From Chloroflexota bacterium (lineage in GTDB: Bacteria; Chloroflexota; Dehalococcoidia; Lucifugimonadales; JACPQL01), in the NCBI GenBank assembly GCA_016190445.1, contig JACPQL010000023.1, positions 1 through 64,000 of the forward strand: 64,000 nucleotides of DNA. The letters run 5' to 3'. Under the pieces are notes generated by a model. The model was not told where the DNA came from, did not search any database, and worked only from the letters and a program-made list of their open reading frames with translations. A program made the position numbers and the translations under genes. Of this stretch, positions 39,918-48,941 are shown one piece after another (position 1 is the first letter of the stretch; each line of letters starts with the position of its first letter).

Positions 39918-41507
39918 ATGGATTCCCGAGTGAGGAGAGTTAGAGTGCGGCTGGGTTACATAGGGCTCGGCATTGTGGCCGTGGCCCTAGCGGTCAGCGC
40001 CGCCGCCTGTAGCAGCAAGGCCCCGGCGCCGCTGCCCACCGCGACCAGTCCTCTACCACCATCCCAGGCGTCCCAGGCTACCCCGACCCCGGCGGCGACC
40101 AAAGTGGCGCTCAAGCTGCTCAAGACCCAGCCGGAGATGGGCCTTGGGGGTACGAAGTTCACGATCACCGGCGAGGGCCTGCCCCCGAACAGGACGGCGG
40201 ATGTCCTGTGGGCCACCTATGATGGCAGCTTTGACACCAAAGTCATGGCCGAGACCATAGAGTTCGTGGCCCAACGCTTCGAGGACAAGCGCGTTCCCCT
40301 TGGAAAAGCCACTACTGACGGACAAGGGCAGCTCAAGGTTGATTTCGCAGCCCCCGAGGACTTCGGCAGCGTCCACGGTATCTATGTGGTCATAGACGGC
40401 CAGGATGTTGCCCGGGGCGGCTTCCAGATCGACAGGTCTATCACCGTTACCCCGAAGGAAGGCCCAGTGGGAACACCCATCACCATCTCCGTGACAGGGA
40501 TGGGGAAGCCTCCAGTCGAACACCTCTTCTCGGTCCGCTACGACAACCAGTATACCGGCACCATCAGCGGGCTGACCACGCGAGGCGCGGCCACAGCCGT
40601 CATCCGTGCTGCCGGGGCACCTGGCATCCACACCATCGAGCTCAGCGGCGGCGGCAACCATGGGGCAGGGTACCTGAACAACCAGCAGTCCCCTTATGCA
40701 CGCCTCTTTCCGAAAGACGGTGCTTTCCGGTTCACCTTTAAGGTGACAGAAGACCGCGGCGCGCCCGCCGCAACTATGGAGTGGCCAGAAGCAGGACGGG
40801 TGGCACAACTGGAGAACGACGCCCCACGTACCACGGCCGGCCAGAGTTCGCCGCGCCAGGGGGTCTCGGTGTCGCTCAGCTCCTCCCGCGCTCCCATCCT
40901 CAGTCCCGTCACCGTGACCGCTACGGGGCTTCGCCCAGGTACAGATGTTCAGATGGACTTCGTGACTGCCAAGGGCAACCGCGTAACCACAAGCGGGTGG
41001 GAGCTGGTAAACACTTCCCTGGGGATCGCCAAGACGGATGCGAACGGCTCGCTGCGCGCCGACATCAAGGTGCCGGACGGCCTGGGTGGATGGCACATGG
41101 TTGCGCTGAGCCAGGACGGAGCCCAGGTGGCGGCTCTGCCCTTCTATGTCGAGCAGAGCCTGGTGGCCGTCACACCCAAGCGAGTCAAGGCAGGAGAGCA
41201 GATCACTATTCAGGTCAAAGGAATCGGCTGGACGGAGCTGGACAACACGGTGGCGGTGACCTACGACAACGCCTACATGGGTTACGCCTGCGGCTTCAAC
41301 AGCAACGGCGATATCACCCTGCAAATCACCGCCGTGGGGAGCCCTGGCACTCATCTGATCGATATCTACCCCACGACCTTCCAGGGCAAAGCCACAGGGC
41401 GCTGGCCATTCCAGATGCCCCAGCTCAATGCGCTGGAGGACCACCCCAGCCTGGGGCTAGGGTACAACCTGCCCATTTTCCGGCTGGCGGTTGAGGTGGT
41501 GCCGTAG
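39918..41507 (+). CDS. TIG/IPT-like multi-domain lipoprotein, module B
   Basis: A 529-residue lipoprotein with lipobox VSAAAC near 31, a Pro/Thr/Ala linker and four TIG-like repeats in the same order as the module A paralogue (QPEMGLGGTKFTITGEGLPP, TPKEGPVGTPITISVTGMG, LSSSRAPILSPVTVTATGL, TPKRVKAGEQITIQVKGIG). Closing phrases AVTYDNAYMGYACGF and GYNLPIFRLAVEVV are near-identical between copies, marking them as the functionally constrained part. SD GGAAAGG precedes the ATG. A hairpin repeat follows the stop. Confidence 0.82.
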   Translation: MDSRVRRVRVRLGYIGLGIVAVALAVSAAACSSKAPAPLPTATSPLPPSQASQATPTPAATKVALKLLKTQPEMGLGGTKFTITGEGLPPNRTADVLWATYDGSFDTKVMAETIEFVAQRFEDKRVPLGKATTDGQGQLKVDFAAPEDFGSVHGIYVVIDGQDVARGGFQIDRSITVTPKEGPVGTPITISVTGMGKPPVEHLFSVRYDNQYTGTISGLTTRGAATAVIRAAGAPGIHTIELSGGGNHGAGYLNNQQSPYARLFPKDGAFRFTFKVTEDRGAPAATMEWPEAGRVAQLENDAPRTTAGQSSPRQGVSVSLSSSRAPILSPVTVTATGLRPGTDVQMDFVTAKGNRVTTSGWELVNTSLGIAKTDANGSLRADIKVPDGLGGWHMVALSQDGAQVAALPFYVEQSLVAVTPKRVKAGEQITIQVKGIGWTELDNTVAVTYDNAYMGYACGFNSNGDITLQITAVGSPGTHLIDIYPTTFQGKATGRWPFQMPQLNALEDHPSLGLGYNLPIFRLAVEVVP

Positions 41508-41510
41508 GGC

Positions 41511-41584
41511 GAGTACCTGCTTGCGAAAAAGTGCGGTATTATGAGGAGCCGCTCGTGGTGGGCGAGTCGAACCACGAGCGGCTC
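41511..41584 (+). repeat. Dispersed repeat copy 2 with terminal hairpin
   Basis: GAGTACCTGCTTGCGAAAAAG to CCGCTCGTGGTGGGC (41511-41563) matches the copies at 12431-12480 and 48720-48770. It ends in a hairpin of 14-bp arms, GAGCCGCTCGTGGT (41546-41559) with 41571-41584, which could terminate the module B operon. The gap to 41755 holds no gene. Confidence 0.65.
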
Positions 41585-41755
41585 GCCTTTCGACAACTCA
41601 TAGTGACCGAGCCTGGGGTAGACCCGGCGCACGCGGACCTGTGTGAATGAGTGCTAGGTAGGCGAGACTCTTGGTGCAGCGTGGGGCCGCTCTGCTTCTG
41701 GCTGCAACTGTCGGTCCGGTCTGAGAACAGCGGCTGAGTGGGAGGGGCCTCGCAG

Positions 41756-42202
41756 ATGTGGCTTTGGCGAATGTTCCCAAGGCTCCCAGTGTTTTCAAGA
41801 GTTCACGCCCTGGTATACCGCTGGACCGGCGGCCTGGTTGGCTCACGCTTGCCCCTGACCAAGCTGGAAGTCCTCCTGCTAACTACCACAGGGCGACGGA
41901 GCGGGAAACAGCGCACCACTCCTCTTGTCTACTTTCGCCAGGGCGAGAGCCTCATTGTCGTAGCTTCTAACCGGGGGGCAGGACGATACCCGGCATGGTA
42001 TTGGAACCTCCAGTTCCAGCCCCAGGCCAGGGTCCAGATTAGAAGAACCAGGCAGACGGTCAATGCCAAAGATGCCAGAGCAGAGGAGCGGCGTTTCTTG
42101 TGGCCCCTGCTGAAGGCAAAAACTCCGCTCCTGGAGCTTTACCAAGCCCGTACAAAGCGAGAGTTGTCTGTGGTGATCCTGCGCCCTATGGAAAAGGCCT
42201 GA
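41756..42202 (+). CDS. F420-dependent (DDN-type) nitroreductase family protein
   Basis: A 148-residue split-barrel protein of the deazaflavin-dependent nitroreductase family. The signature TTTGRRSGKQRTTPLVYF near residues 45-62 and VASNRGAGRYPAWYWNL near 70-86 match the F420-binding positions of the family. Members reduce quinones or nitro compounds with F420H2. The N-terminal hydrophobic stretch (FPRLPVFSRVHALVYRW) fits a membrane-associated quinone reductase. The ATG at 41756 is chosen over a start six codons upstream. F420 use by the organism is implied, not shown here. Confidence 0.88.
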   Translation: MWLWRMFPRLPVFSRVHALVYRWTGGLVGSRLPLTKLEVLLLTTTGRRSGKQRTTPLVYFRQGESLIVVASNRGAGRYPAWYWNLQFQPQARVQIRRTRQTVNAKDARAEERRFLWPLLKAKTPLLELYQARTKRELSVVILRPMEKA

Positions 42203-42398
42203 CCGTCTATTTCCCACCTTCTGGCCTGCTATCGAGGTGGCTGAGTAGGATATTGTAGAAGCGCCCTGGTGCAACAGGCCCATGCCCTGGTACCTGGCAC
42301 CTGGGGCGTGGGCTTTGTTTTTGGCGTGCTCCCGGCCTCCGGACAACTGCTGGTGGGACCGCGCTCACCAGTGCAGAACAGCCCCGCCTTTGCGCACA

Positions 42399-43592
42399 TC
42401 ACGACGGCCCACCGGGCTGGCTGCCGCTGAAAAGGTAGCGGGCGATGAGCATCCGCATCACCTCCGATGGCCCCTCGCCGATGCGTCGCACCCGGGCCTC
42501 CCTGTACCAGCGTTCCAGGGGGAGCCACTTGCTCACACCGTAGCCGCCGTGGACCTGGACCGCCCGGTCCACCACACGGCCCAGCATCTCCGAAGAGAAC
42601 AGCTTGGCCATGGCCGCCTCCTTGCGGAACTCCTCTCCCGCGTCAAACCTCCAGGCGGCCTGCCACACCAGCCAGCGGCAGGCGGCGATCTCCACCTCGT
42701 TGTCCACCAGCATCCACTGGATGGCCTGACGACTGGAAAGTAGGGCTCCGAAGGTCTCCCGTGTCTGGGCATACTCAACCGCCATCCTGTGGGCCGCCAC
42801 GGATACTCCCAGGTTAGCGGCGGAGTACGGGATGCGCCCCCGCCCCAGCAGCCGGTTGGCCAGTATGTTCCAGCCGCCGTTCACCTCTCCCAGGCGGTTC
42901 CGGTCCGGCACCCGCACATCCTGGAAGAAGAGCTGGGTAGGGTACCAGGGACGGATGACCGGGACGGGCTGCACGGTAAACCCCGGCGTCCCCTTCTCCA
43001 CAATGAAGCACGTTATCCCGCGGCGGCTCTGGGGATCGGTGCGGGTGAAAACAATACCCCAGTCGGCCTGAAGGGCGCCGGAGATGAATATCTTGCTGCC
43101 GTTGATTACCCAGTCATCGCCGTCACGCACGGCGGTGGTGCGGATGGCCCGTGCGGGGTCGGAGCCGCCGGAGGGCTCGGTGATGGCGAAGAAGGAAGCC
43201 CGGCTCCCCTGGATGGTGGGAACCACGTAGGTCTCAATCTGCTCCGGAGTGCCGTACTCGTAGGCCACGGGCTGGGGCGGCGACCCAAAGGTGCCGTAGC
43301 CCGGCAGGTAAAGCCCCGCCCGGTGCTGGACGGCGTCTTCGCTCAGCACAGCGTCCCAGAAGCAGTTGAAGCCCTGGCCGCCGTACCGCTCCGGCACCTC
43401 CCAGCACCAGAGCCCCATCTGTTGGACCTTCTTGCTCAGTTGCTGGAAATGCTCCGGCGGCAGCTCGATCGCCTCCGGGTCCAGCTCCCTCTCCAGAGCG
43501 ATGATCTCTTTCTGGACGTAGTCTTGCACGGTCTGCTTGAGGAGGCGTAGCGCCTCCGGCAGGACGTAGCCTTCGTAGGTCATGGGGTCCAT
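42399..43592 (-). CDS. Acyl-CoA dehydrogenase
   Basis: A 397-residue FAD flavoprotein of the acyl-CoA dehydrogenase family. It has the substrate/FAD loop FFAITEPSGGSDPARAIRTT near 128-147, WVINGSKIFISGAL near 154, and VQVHGGYGVSKWLPLERWYREARVRRIGEGPSEV near 345-378 (in part), where the Glu of GEGPSEV is the predicted catalytic base. The protein family oxidises acyl-CoA alpha-beta bonds. It is the last gene of a minus-strand cluster after two class III CoA-transferases, suggesting activation then oxidation of an organic acid. The ATG at 43592 is chosen; an open frame upstream has no support. Confidence 0.93.
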   Translation of the reverse strand: MDPMTYEGYVLPEALRLLKQTVQDYVQKEIIALERELDPEAIELPPEHFQQLSKKVQQMGLWCWEVPERYGGQGFNCFWDAVLSEDAVQHRAGLYLPGYGTFGSPPQPVAYEYGTPEQIETYVVPTIQGSRASFFAITEPSGGSDPARAIRTTAVRDGDDWVINGSKIFISGALQADWGIVFTRTDPQSRRGITCFIVEKGTPGFTVQPVPVIRPWYPTQLFFQDVRVPDRNRLGEVNGGWNILANRLLGRGRIPYSAANLGVSVAAHRMAVEYAQTRETFGALLSSRQAIQWMLVDNEVEIAACRWLVWQAAWRFDAGEEFRKEAAMAKLFSSEMLGRVVDRAVQVHGGYGVSKWLPLERWYREARVRRIGEGPSEVMRMLIARYLFSGSQPGGPS

Positions 43593-43635
43593 GACACGCC
43601 CTCCTTGTTGTTGGCTAGCCCGGCGAGCAGATCGC

Positions 43636-44880
43636 TCATAGGGCCATGGGCTCTGTTGGTGCCGCCCCTGCTTGCTGGAGTCGTAACATGTCCTCCTCCG
43701 GCAGGCCAAGCAGGTCACCCAGGACGAAGGCGTTGTGCTCGGCAAAGAGGGGCGCAGGTCGCCCGAGCTGCCCTCCGGAGCGGGAGGCCCGCCACGGCAA
43801 GCCCGGATGCACACCGTGCCCGGCCTCGGGGTGGTCCACCGCGTCCGTGGACCCCAGGGCAGCCCAGTGGGAGTCTGTCTTCAGGTCACCCACGGTGAGC
43901 ACTGCTCCGGCCCGGACGCCGTGACGTTGCAGGGCCAGCATGGCCTCCTGGCGCGTCCTAGAGCGCGTCCACGCCTCGATGCAGGGGTCCAGTTCCCTCT
44001 CGTTGCGCTTTCGGGAGGCGCCGTCGGCAAAGCGAGGGTCCTGGGCTAGCTCTGGCCTCTCGATGGCCTGGCTCAGACGCTGGAACTCGGCGTCAGAAGC
44101 CACGGCGATAGCTACCCAACTGTCCTCGCCGGCGCACGGGTAGACGTTGTGGGGGGCCATCCAGGAGTGCCGGTTGCCGATTCGGGTGGGGACCCCGCCG
44201 GTCATCTGGTACTCCAGGAAACACTCCCCGATAACCGCCATGGTGGTCTCACGCAGCACCACCTGGATGTGCTGCCCCTGGCCGGTGCGCCGGCGGTGCC
44301 GCAGGGCGACCATCACGGCGAAGGCCACGTGGGAGGCGGAGTTCTGGTCGGCGTAGAAGTTGCCGGGTTTGGACGGAGGGCCGCCCTCGTAGCCGGTCAG
44401 GTCCGAGAGGCCCGCCAGAGCATCGGTCCCAGGGCCAAAGGAGATGTAGTTGGCCCAGGGGCCGAGGTCCCCCGCGCCCATGGCAGGCATTGAGACCATG
44501 ATGAGGTCCGGGCGCACCTGCCTCAGAGCCTCGTAGGCCAGGCCCAGGTTCGGCATGACCCGGGGGCTGTAGTTCTCGACGACCACGTCCGAGATGGCCA
44601 GCAGGGCTTGAAAGAGCTGTTTCCCCTCCGTGCGCCGGAGGTCGAGGCTGGCGCTGAGCTTGGCGCGGTTCACCTCGTTGAATGAGGGGATGGCGTTGTA
44701 CGGCCTGCCCCGGCCCGCCTCGGGCCGGAAGGCCAGAATACGGCCCACGGCGCGACCCCACGGCGGTTCGACTTTGATGACCTGGGCTCCCAGGTGGGCC
44801 AGGACCCGCGTGGCCATCGGCCCGGCGATGACGTTCGTCAGGTCGAGGATTCGGACGTGACTGAGGGGAAGGGTGGTCAT
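43636..44880 (-). CDS. Class III CoA-transferase (CaiB/BaiF family), first copy
   Basis: A 414-residue CaiB/BaiF protein: RILDLTNVIAGPMATRVLAHLGAQVIKVEPP at the N-terminus (in part), NRAKLSASLDLR near 70, DVVVENYSPRVM near 98, and NFYADQNSASHVAFAVMVAL near 176, where the Asp of YAD is the expected acyl-enzyme residue. A C-terminal HPGLPWRAS region follows. These enzymes swap CoA between organic acids. The start lies 11 bases after the stop of the second copy, so the two are cotranscribed and may act as heteromeric partners. Confidence 0.92.
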   Translation of the reverse strand: MTTLPLSHVRILDLTNVIAGPMATRVLAHLGAQVIKVEPPWGRAVGRILAFRPEAGRGRPYNAIPSFNEVNRAKLSASLDLRRTEGKQLFQALLAISDVVVENYSPRVMPNLGLAYEALRQVRPDLIMVSMPAMGAGDLGPWANYISFGPGTDALAGLSDLTGYEGGPPSKPGNFYADQNSASHVAFAVMVALRHRRRTGQGQHIQVVLRETTMAVIGECFLEYQMTGGVPTRIGNRHSWMAPHNVYPCAGEDSWVAIAVASDAEFQRLSQAIERPELAQDPRFADGASRKRNERELDPCIEAWTRSRTRQEAMLALQRHGVRAGAVLTVGDLKTDSHWAALGSTDAVDHPEAGHGVHPGLPWRASRSGGQLGRPAPLFAEHNAFVLGDLLGLPEEDMLRLQQAGAAPTEPMAL

Positions 44881-44891
44881 CGCGCTTTTCC

Positions 44892-46100
44892 CTAGATTGA
44901 CCCTTCGGCCCGCAGGCGCAGCACGTCATCCGCTCCGAGTTCCAGCAGATTACAGAGCACCTCCTCGGTGTGCTCGCCAAGCAAGGGTGCGCGAGCGGTG
45001 CGACAGGTGCTGGCTGGCATATGCATGGGGGAACCGGGGTACCGGAGGGTCCCGGCCTCGGGGTGCTCGACTGGCACAAAGAACCCCGTCGCCTGGTTCT
45101 GGGGGTCCTCCAGCACCTCATCAATAGACTGCACCTTGGTGAACGGCACCCGGACCTCCTGGGCCAGGGCCATTACCTCGTCACGCGTGTGGTCCTTCAG
45201 CCATGCCGCAAGAAGCTCGTCAATCTCATCGGCGTGGCCCATAAGCTCGTCCATCACCTCCGGGTCCGCCAGCCTGGGGTTGCCGGTGAGGAAGGCCAGC
45301 CCTTCAGGGTTGCTGGGAGACCAGTGGGCGTGGACCCAGCCATCCTTGCAGGGCAGCAGCGTGGATGGGTAGGCGGCGTGGGGATCGCGGTGCTGAAGAC
45401 GGGTGCCCCTTCGCTTGGGGGCGTGGCCAGTGCGCTCCTCCATGGTGAGAAGGGCGGTGCCGTCGTAAGTGGAGAGGACGGCCTCGATGGCGGAGACGTC
45501 CAGGTACTGCCCTACCCCGGCGTCATCCCGGTAGGACAGAGCCGACATGATAGCTATGGCTGCGTTGAGCCCAGCCTGGTACTCCGCCTGGGAGCCGCCG
45601 GTCCTGAGCGGTGGCTTGTCGGGGTCGCCTGTCAGGTCCAGGTAGCTGCTCAAAGCGAGGGCTATGAGGTCGCTGCCCAGGAAGTCCCGGTAGGGTCCCA
45701 CCTGCCCGAAGTAGGTGATGGAGCACATCACCAGGCGAGAGTTCAGCTTTTGCAGTGCTGGGTAGTCGAGACCCAGACCAGCCAGAGCACCCGGCAGGAA
45801 GCTCTCCACCAGGACATCGGCCCGCTGCACCAGTTGGCACAGGAGCTGGCGGCCCGTGGCGGACTGGATCTCCAGGGTGATGCTTTTCTTGCCCCCGTTC
45901 AGGTACAGGGGCAGGGCGCCACGCTCTGCGCCGGGAGGGCCGGCGGGGAACGGCCCCACGTGGCGCGTCGCTTCTCCATGGACAGGCTCCACCTTTATGA
46001 CCTGGGCACCGAAGTCCGTCAGGAGCTTGGTGCAGTAGCCACCGGGAACCCCCTGGCTCAGGTCCACGACACAGATATCGTCTAGGGCGCTTCCTGACAT
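44892..46100 (-). CDS. Class III CoA-transferase (CaiB/BaiF family), second copy
   Basis: A 402-residue paralogue: VVDLSQGVPGGYCTKLLTDFGAQVIKVEP (in part), NGGKKSITLEIQSATGRQL, ADVLVESFLPG, and GGSQAEYQAGLNAAIAIMSAL near 175-195. The expected catalytic Asp position appears as Glu (AEYQAG), unlike YAD in the neighbouring copy. It is first in the cluster of CoA-transferase, CoA-transferase, acyl-CoA dehydrogenase. The substitution could mean altered chemistry or a regulatory partner. Confidence 0.9.
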   Translation of the reverse strand: MSGSALDDICVVDLSQGVPGGYCTKLLTDFGAQVIKVEPVHGEATRHVGPFPAGPPGAERGALPLYLNGGKKSITLEIQSATGRQLLCQLVQRADVLVESFLPGALAGLGLDYPALQKLNSRLVMCSITYFGQVGPYRDFLGSDLIALALSSYLDLTGDPDKPPLRTGGSQAEYQAGLNAAIAIMSALSYRDDAGVGQYLDVSAIEAVLSTYDGTALLTMEERTGHAPKRRGTRLQHRDPHAAYPSTLLPCKDGWVHAHWSPSNPEGLAFLTGNPRLADPEVMDELMGHADEIDELLAAWLKDHTRDEVMALAQEVRVPFTKVQSIDEVLEDPQNQATGFFVPVEHPEAGTLRYPGSPMHMPASTCRTARAPLLGEHTEEVLCNLLELGADDVLRLRAEGSI

Positions 46101-46174
46101 ACCCCCCCCTAGCTGCGGACGGACGGGAGGAGTTTACCGTGCCCTGGAGGTCAACGCAAATGTTGCGTCCTATC

Positions 46175-46270
46175 GCGCTCATGGCTCGGGAGGCCCGACC
46201 TGACCTCCGAGTCCGTCGCGGGTTGCGACCCCGCCTCGTCGGCGTCGGACCTGCCGAAGGGCGAGCGTGA
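46175..46270 (+). repeat. Intergenic palindromic repeat
   Basis: A CGCTCATGGCTCGGGAGG...CCGACGTCGG-type element ending CCTGCCGAAGGGCGAGCG belongs to the same loose family as repeats at 16430 and 48611. The remaining gap to 46374 contains an imperfect inverted repeat (CTTCCAGAA ... TTCTGGAA) and no gene. Confidence 0.45.
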
Positions 46271-46374
46271 TGGAGTAAGCAAAACGGAACAGCTTCCAGA
46301 AGCCGTTTCGAGATGGCGCTTTGTAGCTGGTTTCTGGAACGTCACCCCTCGGGAATCCCGCAGCGGGGCCCTCC

Positions 46375-47328
46375 CTACATCTCCACCTGTGTCCCCATCC
46401 CCTTTTCCCTGGCCCGGTCGTAGGCCAGCTTGGCGGTGGCCACGTCCAGGGGGCCGAACCCCACCGCCTTGTACAGCACTACCTGCTCCTCCGAGGTGCG
46501 GCCCTGGGCCCGGCCCGCCACCACGTGGCCCAGCTCGCGCACCTGTCCCCAACGCAAGACACCCCTCTCCACCGCAGCCGTCAGCTCACCGGCCTCGTAC
46601 TGGGCCTGGGCCAGACAGTCGGCCACCACCACGTCGCTGCGCTGCACTGTCGTCTCGTCCACCTCCTGGGCCCACCACCGCGTGTTGCCCGCCGTGGTCA
46701 CCAGTGTGCCCGGGCCCAGCCACCGGCCATCGAAGACAGGCTGGGAGGAGTTGGTCATACATAGCACTATCTGGCTTCCCTCCACCGCCTGTCGCGGGCT
46801 GCCCACGGCCCTAGCCTCGATGCCCAGGCTGGCACCCATCTCCTTGGCGTAGCGGACCCGATGCTCCTCCGTGGGCGCATACACCTTTGCCTGGCGGATG
46901 GGGCGCACCTTGCACACCGCCTCAAGCTGGGTGCGGGCCTGGTTGCCTGCACCCAACACCCCCACAACCTCGGCACCCTGGCGTGCCAGGTGCTTGGCGG
47001 CCACCCCAGTGCTGGCGCCGGTGCGCAGGGCTCCTAGCCGGTCCGCCCGCACGATGAGAAGCAAGTTGCCGTCGTTGGCATCGAAGAGCAGCACATAAAA
47101 GGTGTAGTTGTGTCCCATGACGGTGTAGCACTTGGCCCCCATAACCCCCTGATAGAGGTTGGCCGCACCCAGGACGAAGAGGGAACCTGATGGGGACCGG
47201 AGCTTGGTCCGCGGGAAGACGGAGACTCTGCCCTGCCCCAGCTCCCGGAACATCTCCTCTACCGAGGCCAGCGCGTCGTCCATAGTGATGAGCCGGTCTA
47301 CCTCCGAGTCCTTGAGAAGGAGCGGCAT
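46375..47328 (-). CDS. Ornithine cyclodeaminase/mu-crystallin family protein
   Basis: A 317-residue NAD(P)-binding protein. It has GAANLYQGVMGAKCYTV near 60, ADRLGALRTGASTGVAAKHLAR near 110-131 (in part), the Rossmann loop GVLGAGNQARTQLEAV near 140, APTEEHRVRYAKEMG and VVVADCLAQAQYEAGEL near 240. Family members include ornithine cyclodeaminase, ketimine reductase and alanine dehydrogenase; the lysine and Asp of the cyclodeaminase site cannot be assigned with certainty. ATG 47328 is chosen, since the long open frame upstream overlaps the divergent gene. Substrate unknown. Confidence 0.88.
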   Translation of the reverse strand: MPLLLKDSEVDRLITMDDALASVEEMFRELGQGRVSVFPRTKLRSPSGSLFVLGAANLYQGVMGAKCYTVMGHNYTFYVLLFDANDGNLLLIVRADRLGALRTGASTGVAAKHLARQGAEVVGVLGAGNQARTQLEAVCKVRPIRQAKVYAPTEEHRVRYAKEMGASLGIEARAVGSPRQAVEGSQIVLCMTNSSQPVFDGRWLGPGTLVTTAGNTRWWAQEVDETTVQRSDVVVADCLAQAQYEAGELTAAVERGVLRWGQVRELGHVVAGRAQGRTSEEQVVLYKAVGFGPLDVATAKLAYDRAREKGMGTQVEM

Positions 47329-47455
47329 TACTGCACCCCCTGCTGCGGTCTGGCCGCCAGTGTACCATGCGGGCATCTGCATGTGACACTGTTGCCTGCC
47401 ACCTGGCTTGCCCGTATCATGGTCATATAGCGACCACGCAGAGGAGGCCACATAG

Positions 47456-48610
47456 GTGGAGGAAAGGCCAGGGGTCCAGGAAGCGGTCACTGAGGCGCCA
47501 GCCCGCCGAAGGCGGCGCAGGTCCCACAGAGGAGGAGGAGGGCGCCGGGCGGCCCCCGAGGCGCCGGCGGTGGAGGTCGCGGCCTCACAGACGGCTGTGG
47601 GGGAAGGAAGCGAAACCGTGTCGCCCGTGCAGGCGACGCCCCGGCGGAGGCGGAGGCGGTCCCACAGGGAGGTGAGGCCAGACGTGCCGGCCCATGAGGC
47701 AGCCACGGCTGAGAAAGTCGAGCCTCCTGTCACCACTACCGCAGTCCCGCCGCCTTTCGTCCAAGCCGCTGAGTACGATTTCTCCCGCATTCTGGACTTT
47801 TACGGCGTCAAGTGGATGTACGAGCCCCGTGCTTTCCCTCTCCGCTGGGATGGCGAGCGGGTCACGGAGATGTTCAGGCCGGACTTCTACCTCCCCGAGT
47901 TGGACCTGTACGTGGAGTTGACCACGCTGAAGCAAAACCTGGTGACGGACAAGAACCGGAAGCTGCGCACGCTGCGGGAGTTGTACCCCGATATCAACAT
48001 CAAGCTACTGTACAAGCGGGACTATCACCGGCTGTTAGCGAGGTATGGGTTTGGTCCCCTGGCGACGGCGGAAGTCCGTGGCATAGAAAAGGTCATGTTC
48101 ACCACCAGCCAGATCCAGCGCCGCGTCGCGTCCATAGGGCAGGAGATATCACGGGACCACACTGGCGAGCAGCCGGTGCTGGTGGGCGTATTGCGAGGGG
48201 TGGTCTGCTTCATGGCCGACCTGATGCGTCACATCAGTCTGCCCATATCCGTGGACTTCATGTCCATCTCCTACTATGGGGGAGGAGGGGCGGGGGTGTG
48301 CATCACCAAGGACCTTACCCAGAACATCCGTGGGCGACACGTGATAATGGTGGAGGATATTGTGGACACAGGCATGACTCTGAACTTCCTCCTCCACTAT
48401 CTGCGCTCCCGAGAGCCTGCCAGTGTGGATGTATGCACCCTGCTGGACAAGCGGGTGCGGCGGCTGGTAGACGTGTCCCTGAGGTATGTTGGCTTTGAGG
48501 TGGGGGACGAGTTCCTGGTGGGGTACGGGCTGGACTACATGGAGAAGTACCGCAACCTGCCCTTCATCGGCATCCTCAAGCCGGAGATAGGGGTGCGGGA
48601 GCCCTCTTAG
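47456..48610 (+). CDS. PD-(D/E)XK-like nuclease domain fused to hypoxanthine phosphoribosyltransferase
   Basis: 384 residues. Residues 1-100 are low-complexity with two Arg-rich repeats (ARRRRRRSHRG near 16 and PRRRRRRSHRE near 62). Residues 108-195 resemble a restriction-endonuclease fold: YEPRAFPL, then FRPDFYLPELDLYVELTT with PD at 142 and Glu 154, then KQNLVTDKNRKLRTL. The canonical E-x-K Lys is Thr here, but Lys residues follow nearby. Residues 205-384 are an HPRT: VLVGVLRGVVCFMADL, the PRPP loop VEDIVDTGMTLN near 299-310 and VGYGLDYMEKYRNLPFIG. The GTG start follows AGAGGAGG by eight bases. Purine salvage activity is likely; the role of the N-terminal half is unknown. Confidence 0.8.
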   Translation: MEERPGVQEAVTEAPARRRRRRSHRGGGGRRAAPEAPAVEVAASQTAVGEGSETVSPVQATPRRRRRRSHREVRPDVPAHEAATAEKVEPPVTTTAVPPPFVQAAEYDFSRILDFYGVKWMYEPRAFPLRWDGERVTEMFRPDFYLPELDLYVELTTLKQNLVTDKNRKLRTLRELYPDINIKLLYKRDYHRLLARYGFGPLATAEVRGIEKVMFTTSQIQRRVASIGQEISRDHTGEQPVLVGVLRGVVCFMADLMRHISLPISVDFMSISYYGGGGAGVCITKDLTQNIRGRHVIMVEDIVDTGMTLNFLLHYLRSREPASVDVCTLLDKRVRRLVDVSLRYVGFEVGDEFLVGYGLDYMEKYRNLPFIGILKPEIGVREPS

Positions 48611-48806
48611 CAGGTCGCTAGGTTCCCGCTCATCCTGAGCCCCGACTTCGCCGGGGACATGAGCAAGAACCTCCCTCCGCTCGTATGGTTCGACAGGCCT
48701 GTCCTGAACCCGCCGAAGGGCTCACCACGAGCGGACGATGACGGCGCGCCTTTTCGCAACCAGGTACTAGGGGAATGGGCAAAGAAGTTTTCCAGCACCC
48801 TGTTAG
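48611..48806 (+). repeat. Composite dispersed repeats after the HPRT fusion gene
   Basis: Contains an inverted copy of the GTACCTG-TTGCG family (48720-48770, reading CCGCTCGTGGTGAGC to TAGTACCTGGTTGCG on the minus strand) and a CAGCACCCTGTTAG element (48788-48806). It also has hairpins from CCCCGACTTCGCCGGGG and CGCTCGTATGGTTCGACAGG. No gene is seen. Confidence 0.6.
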
Positions 48807-48817
48807 GCCACAAAAGA

Positions 48818-48941
48818 AAGTCCCGAGTGATCTTAAGCCTACTCAGCCGCTCCCATTTGGGTCTTTCTGGCACTGGCACCGGTATGGGGCCGGCCCTTCC
48901 AGAATATTAGGGAACGCTTTTCCCTTGGTCACTCGGGACTT
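48818..48941 (-). ncRNA. Candidate structured noncoding RNA
   Basis: A perfect 13-bp inverted repeat (AAGTCCCGAGTGA at 48941-48929 with TCACTCGGGACTT at 48830-48818, minus strand) closes a 124-base region. It encloses three hairpins: AGGGAA/TTCCCT, TTCTGG.../CCAGAA with a GGCCGG/CCGG-GCC inner stem, and CCC-AAAT-GGG. A promoter lies at the 5' edge: TTGACA (48974-48969), 17-base spacer, TAACGT (48951-48946), so transcription would begin at the closing stem. The 3' stem is followed by TCTTTTG, a terminator tail. I could not match it to 6S, SRP, 5S, tmRNA or RNase P RNA. A MITE-like DNA element is the alternative. Confidence 0.5.

Noticed and set aside
48818..48941. Insertion sequence or MITE at the 13-bp inverted repeat
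   Set aside because: No target-site duplication is visible and a promoter and terminator tail fit a transcribed RNA better; kept as an alternative only.
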